Below, one piece after another: positions 1 to 5,133 of a stretch of 10,065 bases of DNA. Positions within the stretch are counted from its first letter, which is position 1. The number at the start of each line of letters is the position of its first letter. A program made the position numbers and the translations under genes. The stretch covers positions 1-10,065 of the forward strand of contig LJNA01000043.1 of the NCBI GenBank assembly GCA_001304365.1. The letters are read 5' to 3'. This DNA is from Syntrophobacter sp. DG_60 (lineage in GTDB: Bacteria; Desulfobacterota; Desulfofervidia; Desulfofervidales; DG-60). The notes below the pieces were generated by a model. That model made no database searches, was not told where the DNA came from, and saw nothing but the letters and a program-made list of their open reading frames with translations.

Positions 1-191
1 CAGCCCTCCTGCACGGTGAGATAAACCCTAATAAACTCGATTCAGACGACTACCAAAGACTTATGCACTTTTATAATAAAATTTTATATCGCAATTATAC
101 TGAAGTACCCTATAGAACAAAGATGAATAAAGAAGAAGTCTGGGCCTTTGCTGAGAAGATTTTATTTCGGCTAAAGGGAAAATTGGGTTAG
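1..191 (+). CDS. 3' end of an unrecognised protein (partial)
   Basis: An open frame read from base 3 runs without a stop to TAG at 189-191, giving the last 62 residues of a protein whose start lies left of the window. The visible part is hydrophilic, rich in Asp, Lys and Tyr, and ends in a probable amphipathic helix (EEVWAFAEKILFRLKGKLG). I see no membrane segment, metal-binding cluster or family motif, and I do not recognise the protein. It converges with the CBS-ACT gene, with only 4 bases between the two stop codons and no room for a separate terminator. The absence of any competing gene on the other strand, and a stop codon lying exactly at the boundary of the neighbouring gene, support it being real. 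Confidence 0.6.
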   Translation, partial: ALLHGEINPNKLDSDDYQRLMHFYNKILYRNYTEVPYRTKMNKEEVWAFAEKILFRLKGKLG

Positions 192-195
192 AATA

Positions 196-798
196 TTAAG
201 GGAAGGTAGAAACAACCTTATACCCGCGTTTTTTCAATGACTCTACAACAGGTTCTAGCTTGCACTTTTCTAAGCGGAACGAATAAACAGTTTCATCCTC
301 CTCATTAGAGGTAATGCCCAGACTAATAATCTTTACATTATTGTTGTAAATGATGTTATAAACCTCTTCAAAAGAAGCAGGAAAATCGCCAATTACTACA
401 TCCAAACGAGAGCCTGCCGCCAGTATGCCCATCATCGCAATAAATGCCCTTAATATATCTGTAACAGTTAAAATACCTACAAGCTTCCCTTTTTCTACTA
501 CAGGCAACCCTCCAATTTTATAGTGATAGACTAACTTGGCTGCTGTCTCTATATCTGCTTCAGGGGATACAGTAACGGGGTCACTTATCATTACATCCTT
601 CACCTTTATTTCCTCTAACATGGAGGGAATAAGTAACTGTCGTAGTTCTCCTTCCGTTACAAACCCCAAAAAACGATCGTCTTCTACCACTGGAAGATGC
701 CTAATAGAATTGTCTTTCATCAATCGGATGGCCTTTTTAATATCGGTATCCTTCCCCACTGTAACTACATCTTTTACCATCCACTTTTCAACTCGCAT
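196..798 (-). CDS. AcuB-like CBS-pair plus ACT-domain protein
   Basis: This 200-residue soluble protein has two tandem CBS domains (about 1-60 and 65-122, each opening with a V-x-D-V-M/V-T-V type stretch and containing a G-F/I-V/L-T segment), followed by an ACT-like domain (about 130-200). The same order and length occur in Bacillus AcuB, a protein of acetoin/acetate utilisation with unknown biochemistry. CBS pairs usually bind adenine nucleotides and ACT domains small metabolites, so a ligand-sensing role is likely, but no catalytic residues are seen. The start is well supported: AGGAG at 810-814 lies 11 bases upstream of the ATG. The gene follows the aldolase by 66 bases, which hold a separate promoter with an operator-like palindrome. 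An acetyl-CoA synthetase gene lies about 4.3 kb away on the same strand, which fits an acetate link, but the two are not in one operon. Confidence 0.85.
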   Translation of the reverse strand: MRVEKWMVKDVVTVGKDTDIKKAIRLMKDNSIRHLPVVEDDRFLGFVTEGELRQLLIPSMLEEIKVKDVMISDPVTVSPEADIETAAKLVYHYKIGGLPVVEKGKLVGILTVTDILRAFIAMMGILAAGSRLDVVIGDFPASFEEVYNIIYNNNVKIISLGITSNEEDETVYSFRLEKCKLEPVVESLKKRGYKVVSTFP

Positions 799-819
799 AT
801 CTCTTTTTTCTCCTATTTA

Positions 820-859
820 GCTACACATTTGATTGTAGCATGGTTTCCTATATTGTCAA
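820..859 (-). promoter_or_regulatory. Promoter of the CBS-ACT gene with overlapping palindrome
   Basis: Read on the minus strand, a perfect -35 TTGACA (859-854), a 16-base spacer and TACAAT (837-832) form a strong sigma70-type promoter. The -10 is preceded by TGC, giving an extended -10. Transcription would start near 825, leaving a leader of about 27 bases that contains the AGGAG ribosome site. A perfect inverted repeat, GCTACA-N8-TGTAGC (820-839), covers the -10 box and the predicted start point. That position is typical of a repressor operator; because the start falls inside the repeat, a transcript hairpin is less likely. The CBS gene is thus probably expressed independently of the upstream aldolase. 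Confidence 0.7.
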
Positions 860-864
860 TACAC

Positions 865-1509
865 TTACTGACTTCCTTTGTCCCAAATTGTCTTTAGTTT
901 ATTTAACTGTTGTAAAGATAACGGTTTTATAGGTGAAATCACTCTAGCTGCCCAACAAATTTGGGCCACGTGTTCTAAGCCATCCATAAGATCAAATGCA
1001 TCATTTAAATTCCTGCCTAGAGTAACAGCTCCATGTCTTTCCAATATTATTGTACGAGACTTGGGTAAAAATGGCATCAAGCTCTGTGGCACTTCACTGG
1101 TTCCCGGAGTACTGTATTGAGCCATCCCTATAGGATACAGGCTCATAGTTTCTGGCAAATAAGGATAATCTAAGCGGAATCCTACTAAGGTAAGGGCTAC
1201 AGTAAATGGAGGATGGGCATGGACTACAGCATTTACTTCAGGGCAATGTTGATAAATGACAATATGCATGGCCGCTTCAATGCTTGGCTGCCCGCTTCCC
1301 TCTATCACTTGCCCATATTGGTCAATAATGAGTAAATCTTCTATTTTTAGCATACCTTTATTTACCCCAGTGGGAGTTATCAAAAGGCGTTCATGTTTTA
1401 ATCTAGCACTAAGATTGCCTTCGCTTCCAGCAATCAATCCTCTTTCAAACAATCTTTTGGCTGTATCAACCATTGCCTTTTTTAGTTGCTTTAATATCTC
1501 TTTATCCAT
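865..1509 (-). CDS. Class II aldolase/adducin family protein
   Basis: The 214-residue product matches the zinc-dependent class II aldolase fold (L-fuculose-1-phosphate aldolase, ribulose-5-phosphate epimerase, methylthioribulose-phosphate dehydratase). Visible landmarks are the phosphate-binding GSEGNLSAR (28-36), TPTGVNKG (45-52), the catalytic-type Glu in PSIEAAMH (E78), and zinc ligands H97 and H99 in HAHPP and H159 in ERHGAV. Spacings between these residues nearly match those of E. coli FucA, so the enzyme should be active. The substrate cannot be read from the sequence: a phosphorylated sugar such as fuculose-1-P, or a salvage intermediate, is possible. The start codon overlaps the stop of the upstream phosphatidyltransferase (TAATG), with no good ribosome site, so translation is probably coupled. 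The family call is firm; the substrate is open. Confidence 0.92.
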   Translation of the reverse strand: MDKEILKQLKKAMVDTAKRLFERGLIAGSEGNLSARLKHERLLITPTGVNKGMLKIEDLLIIDQYGQVIEGSGQPSIEAAMHIVIYQHCPEVNAVVHAHPPFTVALTLVGFRLDYPYLPETMSLYPIGMAQYSTPGTSEVPQSLMPFLPKSRTIILERHGAVTLGRNLNDAFDLMDGLEHVAQICWAARVISPIKPLSLQQLNKLKTIWDKGSQ

Positions 1510-2111
1510 TATTTGGATTTGCTCTTTGGATCGGGTTCACCAGTTAAGTGTAATTTCCCCCACACATAATAGATTCTTTGAAACACAGTAATGTTACTCA
1601 ATATTGCAAGTAGTGGCAATATGTAATGTAAAATATTAAATAGGGCACCTAGTCCTAATAAAATGATACGTTCTGGCCTTTCAATCCATCCTACATCACA
1701 CTTATGGGGCAAAAATATCTCTGCACGCGCCCTTACATATGAGGTAAGCAAGCTGCCTGCAATAACTACTAGAGTACAAAGAAACAGAAAAAGATTCCTG
1801 CTATGATAATAATAAAAGCAAAGGGCAAATAGAAATAACATATCTGCATATCTATCAATAACTGAGTCTAAAAAACCTCCAAAGGTAGAAACCTTCCCAG
1901 TTGTGCGAGCTATAGCCCCGTCTGCCATATCAAAAAAGCCAGCAACAAATATAAGTATGCCACTGAGGAAAAAGTGGCCAATTGCCAGGAAAATACTGGC
2001 AATACAGGTCATGATGAGTCCTAAAATGGTATAGGTATTAGGGGAGATACCTTTTGGCAAGAATTTGACAAGATATTTATCCCCTTTGCCACTTAGCCTG
2101 GCACTAAGCAT
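1509..2111 (-). CDS. CDP-alcohol phosphatidyltransferase, PgsA/PIP-synthase type
   Basis: This 200-residue integral membrane enzyme would transfer a phosphatidyl group from CDP-diacylglycerol to an alcohol, releasing CMP. The complete signature D-x2-D-G-x2-A-R-x8-G-x3-D-x3-D runs from D61 to D86 (D61, D64, G65, A68, R69, G78, D82, D86). Hydrophobic segments at about 27-60, 90-120 and 148-178 fit a multi-pass protein, and the tail is basic and soluble. The SYVRARAE (124-131) and ERPER (144-148) stretches resemble the region found in phosphatidylinositol-phosphate synthases and some PgsA proteins, so the acceptor could be inositol-phosphate or glycerol-phosphate. An in-frame stop lies three codons before the ATG, fixing this as the first possible start, yet no Shine-Dalgarno is seen. 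It is the first gene of a coupled pair with the aldolase. Confidence 0.92.
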   Translation of the reverse strand: MLSARLSGKGDKYLVKFLPKGISPNTYTILGLIMTCIASIFLAIGHFFLSGILIFVAGFFDMADGAIARTTGKVSTFGGFLDSVIDRYADMLFLFALCFYYYHSRNLFLFLCTLVVIAGSLLTSYVRARAEIFLPHKCDVGWIERPERIILLGLGALFNILHYILPLLAILSNITVFQRIYYVWGKLHLTGEPDPKSKSK

Positions 2112-2140
2112 GTTTAACTAATAGCATAATCTTACAAGTA

Positions 2141-2169
2141 AATAAAGGGTATAATCCAGGCGACGTCAA
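2141..2169 (-). promoter_or_regulatory. Possible promoter of the phosphatidyltransferase-aldolase pair
   Basis: On the minus strand TTGACG (2169-2164) is followed after 17 bases by TTTATT (2146-2141), which matches the -10 consensus at four of six positions. The start point would fall near 2134, about 23 bases before the ATG. The -35 is good but the -10 is weak, and the region is AT-rich, so this is a tentative call. Confidence 0.4.
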
Positions 2170-2190
2170 AGCATACACCTCTTTATAAAA

Positions 2191-2212
2191 TCTTAAAAAA
2201 ATTGTATTAAGA
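2191..2212. repeat. Inverted repeat just before the peptidase start codon
   Basis: TCTTAA (2191-2196) and TTAAGA (2207-2212) are perfect complements separated by 10 bases, ending four bases before the ATG at 2217. The spacer is A-rich. It could be an operator or a weak mRNA hairpin at the start site; in such AT-rich DNA it could also be chance. Confidence 0.3.
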
Positions 2213-2216
2213 CAAA

Positions 2217-3257
2217 ATGCGGTTAAATGGGTTAAAAAAGATAATTTCAGAAAATAATCTAGGGACACTACTGGTCTCCCATCCAGCTAATCGGCGTTAT
2301 CTAAGTGATTTCACAGCAGAAGACCCACAAGTAGGAGAAAGCGCTGGCTATCTGTTAATTTCCAAAAACAGGACCATTTTGCTTACAGACCCACGGTATG
2401 CAGGGAAAGCAAAAAGGGAGACCAATTGGGAAATTAAAATATACAAAAAAGATTTTTTTAAGGAAATATTGGGTTTGCTGAAAGAATTTCCAAAGCCAAT
2501 AGGCTTTGAAGCCCAACACCTTACCTATAGGCTTTACCAAAGGTTAAGCGAATCTATAGAGATAACACCTACTGAGAATATAATAGAGACACTGCGTAAG
2601 ATAAAGGACAAAGAGGAGATAAAATCTATAAAAAGGGCCTTGGCTATCACTAAAAAGGTATTCATAGGATTAGAAAGGTTTTTAAAACCTGCCAAGACAG
2701 AAAAGGATATAGCTTTTTGGATAGAAGAAAAAATAAGAAGAGAATATAAAGCAGAATTGGCCTTTTCCCCTATTGTGGCATCTGGTGCTAATGCAGCCAT
2801 TCCCCATGCCACCCCTTCTGGAAAGCCCATTAAAAAACATGAACCCATTATCATAGACCTTGGTGCAAAGTGGGATGGATATTGTGCGGATATGACCAGA
2901 ACATTTTATTTAGGGGAAAAAGATGAAACATTTAAAAGGGTATATAATTTAGTGGCTAAGGCACAAAGTCTGGCATTTTCTAAAATCTGCGCTGGTATGA
3001 TGACAAATGAGGCAGATGCCATTGCAAGGGAATTTCTTAAAAGGCAAGGCTACAAGGATGAATTTGCCCATTCTTTGGGACATGGAGTAGGACTACTGGT
3101 GCACGAAGCCCCAGGTCTAAGCCAAAAAGAACCTTTTGAAAAACTTAAGGAAAATATGATTGTTACAGTGGAGCCCGGCCTTTATTTAGAGGGCTGGGGT
3201 GGAATAAGATTAGAAGATATGGTCTTGATAAAGAAAAAAAAGAGCATTGTCTTATGA
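2217..3257 (+). CDS. M24 family Xaa-Pro aminopeptidase/dipeptidase
   Basis: This cytoplasmic metallopeptidase of 346 residues would remove the residue preceding proline in peptides (Xaa-Pro dipeptidase or aminopeptidase). An N-terminal creatinase-like domain (about 1-120, with SHPANRRYLSDF) precedes the pita-bread catalytic domain. All five dinuclear metal ligands are present: D214, D225, H289, E319 and E333, with the supporting H296 and R331. The ATG is the first possible start because an in-frame TAA lies just upstream; there is no Shine-Dalgarno. The protein ends about 10-15 residues earlier than most relatives, in a lysine-rich tail encoded by eight A residues, and its stop overlaps the next gene's start (ATGA). 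The distinction between PepQ and PepP types is not certain. Confidence 0.93.
   Translation: MRLNGLKKIISENNLGTLLVSHPANRRYLSDFTAEDPQVGESAGYLLISKNRTILLTDPRYAGKAKRETNWEIKIYKKDFFKEILGLLKEFPKPIGFEAQHLTYRLYQRLSESIEITPTENIIETLRKIKDKEEIKSIKRALAITKKVFIGLERFLKPAKTEKDIAFWIEEKIRREYKAELAFSPIVASGANAAIPHATPSGKPIKKHEPIIIDLGAKWDGYCADMTRTFYLGEKDETFKRVYNLVAKAQSLAFSKICAGMMTNEADAIAREFLKRQGYKDEFAHSLGHGVGLLVHEAPGLSQKEPFEKLKENMIVTVEPGLYLEGWGGIRLEDMVLIKKKKSIVL
3234..3242 (+). promoter_or_regulatory. A8-G slippery sequence in the 3' end of the peptidase gene
   Basis: Eight A residues followed by G contain the heptamer A-AAA-AAG in the zero frame of the peptidase (A3236, codons 3237-3239 and 3240-3242). This is the heptamer used for -1 frameshifting in E. 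coli dnaX. A -1 shift here reads Glu-His-Cys-Leu and enters the downstream SDR gene in frame at its ATG. No upstream Shine-Dalgarno-like stimulator or clear downstream hairpin is visible, so actual use is unproven. Confidence 0.35.
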
Positions 3258-4141
3258 GGGTATTTGTTACTGGCAGTACAGGCTTTGTGGGAAATTATGT
3301 AGTAGAGGCCCTTTTGGAACAGGGTCATGGTGTGAAATGCTTAGTAAGGCCTGGCTCAGAGGAGAGGCTGCGTGCTACCCCTAAGGTAGAGGTTGTTTAC
3401 GGGGATATATTAGAGAGAGAATTAGAAGACAAGATGAGGGGTTGTGATGCGGTTATCCATCTTGTAGGCATTATTAGGGAATTGCCTAAAGAAGGTATTA
3501 CCTTTAGGGCATTGCATTATGAGACTACGGTAAATGCAATAGAGGCAGCTAAGTCGGCCTCTATAAAAAGATTCATTCATATGAGTGCATTGGGGGCAAG
3601 CTTAGAAGGAAAGACTGCCTATTTTCGGACAAAGGCCCAGGCAGAGGCGGCTGTTCGGGAAAGTGGTTTGACCTACACTATTTTTAAACCATCGGTAATT
3701 TATGGCCCATACGACCACTTTACTACTATGCTTGCAAAGCTAATTAGGTGGTCTCCGGCAGTTTTTGTTATTGGTTCTGGCCTTTACAGACTTCAACCTG
3801 TACATGTGAAAACAGTTGCCAAAGGATTTGCCCTATCGTTGAGCTTACCTAATACCCAAAACCAAACATATGAGGTTGGGGGGCCAGAGCCTCTTGAATA
3901 TAATAAAATTTTAGATATTATTGCAAAGGCATTAGGAAAAAAGTTTTTATGGAAGATACATATGCCAGTAAGTCTAATAATGTTTATAAGTAGTATTTTC
4001 CAGGGCATTTCCTTTTATCCTTTAACCACTGATATGATTACTATGCTTTTGGAAGAGAGCGTAATTTTAGATGATAACTTTTATAAAGCATTCCCTATAA
4101 AACCCATCAAATTTGAAGAAGGAGTGGATTATCTAAAATGA
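3254..4141 (+). CDS. NAD(P)-binding SDR protein, NDUFA9/complex I-like epimerase family
   Basis: The 295-residue product is an atypical extended short-chain dehydrogenase/epimerase-family protein. The Rossmann nucleotide site is TGSTGFVG (6-13); DAVIHLVGIIRE follows the fourth strand. The active-site-like Y123-x3-K127 (YFRTK) and KPSVIYGP follow the NDUFA9-like atypical SDR pattern. The C-terminal third includes a hydrophobic segment (about 237-258) that may be a membrane-facing helix. Members are often annotated as NAD-dependent epimerase or complex I NDUFA9 subunit-like; the bacterial substrate is generally unknown. The gene is embedded in an operon, overlapping the peptidase upstream and purC downstream by four bases each, with no ribosome site of its own, so translational coupling is likely. 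No nuo genes are visible, so a complex I role cannot be claimed. Confidence 0.88.
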   Translation: MRVFVTGSTGFVGNYVVEALLEQGHGVKCLVRPGSEERLRATPKVEVVYGDILERELEDKMRGCDAVIHLVGIIRELPKEGITFRALHYETTVNAIEAAKSASIKRFIHMSALGASLEGKTAYFRTKAQAEAAVRESGLTYTIFKPSVIYGPYDHFTTMLAKLIRWSPAVFVIGSGLYRLQPVHVKTVAKGFALSLSLPNTQNQTYEVGGPEPLEYNKILDIIAKALGKKFLWKIHMPVSLIMFISSIFQGISFYPLTTDMITMLLEESVILDDNFYKAFPIKPIKFEEGVDYLK

Positions 4142-5016
4142 TTGTTCATGAAACAAACTTTTCAGATTTAGGAATAGTGCATAGGGGAAAGGTTAGGGAT
4201 ATATACGATTTTGGAAAATACCTTCTCCTAGTAACTACAGATAGGGTATCCGCCTTTGATGCGGTCATGCCCGATCCCATTCCTGATAAGGGGTTCATTC
4301 TAAATCAGATTTCTCTATATTGGTTTAAAGAGGAAAAGGTCATCCCACATCATATAGTTACTGCTGAAGTAAGTGAATTTCCCTCTGTTTGTCAAAAATA
4401 TGCAGAAATACTAGAAGGAAGAAGTGCATTGGTTAAAAGGGCAAGGCCATTGCCTATAGAGTGTATTGTTAGGGGTTATCTCACAGGCTCTGCACTGGGA
4501 GAATATAAAAAGACAGGGAGGGTGTGCGACTACCAGCTGCCACCTGGTCTGGTAGAGGCAGATGCCTTACCTGAACCATTATTTACACCTTCCACCAAGG
4601 CAAAGCAGGGTCATGACATAAACATTAGCTATGAAAAGATGGCAGAAATTTTAAAAGACCGGCAGCTTTCTGAAAAGATTAGGGATGCAAGCCTTACCAT
4701 TTATAAAGAAGCAGCAAAAATTGCTCTAAAAAAGGACATTATTATTGCTGATACAAAATTTGAATTTGGTATAGCTGATGGGGAGCTCATTTTGATAGAT
4801 GAATTGATTACACCTGATTCCTCACGTTTTTGGCCTTTAGAGAGCTATACTCCTGGTGGTCCCCAAGATAGCTTAGATAAACAATATCTACGTAATTACC
4901 TTATATCAACAGGATGGGACAAGAATCCACCTGCCCCGAAGTTACCAAAGGATATAATTATTAATACCAGAAAAAAATACTTTGAAGTAATGAATAGGCT
5001 CTTAAAAAGGGATTAA
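4138..5016 (+). CDS. purC: Phosphoribosylaminoimidazole-succinocarboxamide synthase (SAICAR synthetase)
   Basis: PurC joins CAIR and aspartate using ATP to make SAICAR in de novo purine synthesis, in the cytoplasm. The sequence shows GKVRD (17-21), signature 1 TDRVSAFD (34-41), the KRARPLPIECIVRGYLTGSA block (about 100-119), signature 2 DTKFEFG (205-211) and IDELITPDSSRFW. At 292 residues it belongs to the longer subgroup (about 290-310 residues, as in yeast Ade1) and not the roughly 237-residue E. coli form; the additional C-terminal region contains SYTPGGPQDSLDKQYLRNYL. It is the last gene of the three-gene operon, starting inside the SDR stop codon (ATGA). No terminator hairpin is seen after it, only the 8-bp repeat array. 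The identification is secure. Confidence 0.97.
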   Translation: MIVHETNFSDLGIVHRGKVRDIYDFGKYLLLVTTDRVSAFDAVMPDPIPDKGFILNQISLYWFKEEKVIPHHIVTAEVSEFPSVCQKYAEILEGRSALVKRARPLPIECIVRGYLTGSALGEYKKTGRVCDYQLPPGLVEADALPEPLFTPSTKAKQGHDINISYEKMAEILKDRQLSEKIRDASLTIYKEAAKIALKKDIIIADTKFEFGIADGELILIDELITPDSSRFWPLESYTPGGPQDSLDKQYLRNYLISTGWDKNPPAPKLPKDIIINTRKKYFEVMNRLLKRD

Positions 5017-5026
5017 GGATAAGCAG

Positions 5027-5130
5027 TTAAATCGTATAATCGTTAAATCAAAAATCGGTTAAATCGGTTTTACTATTTGACGAAACAACCAATTAACTAA
5101 TTAACTAATTAACTATTTGACTAATTAACT
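5027..5130. repeat. Degenerate 8-bp tandem repeat array between purC and acs
   Basis: From 5027 to 5130 the sequence can be read in register as thirteen 8-bp units. The right half has AATTAACT at 5091, 5099, 5107 and 5123 with ATTTGACT at 5115. The left half has TTAAATCG/TTAAATCA at 5027, 5043 and 5059, so GTTAAATC recurs at an exact 16-bp interval (5026, 5042, 5058). Intermediate units (5067-5090) are more diverged, but ACTATTTGAC occurs at both 5072 and 5112, which are 40 bp apart. The array occupies almost the whole gap between two convergent genes. It is too short in period to be CRISPR and has no evident hairpin. Confidence 0.8.
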
Positions 5131-5133
5131 TAT

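Noticed and set aside
2150..2155. Perfect TATAAT upstream of the Xaa-Pro peptidase gene
   Set aside because: No acceptable -35 lies 16-18 bases upstream (TAATCT at best) and there is no extended TGn, so I did not call it as the operon promoter, although it may contribute.
3225..3257. Frameshift mutation truncating the Xaa-Pro peptidase
   Set aside because: All metal ligands are upstream of the A run, and neither alternative frame restores a recognisable peptidase C-terminus, so the short end is likely natural.
5027..5130. CRISPR array
   Set aside because: The repeat period is 8 bp with no spacers of constant length and no cas genes; it is a simple degenerate tandem repeat.
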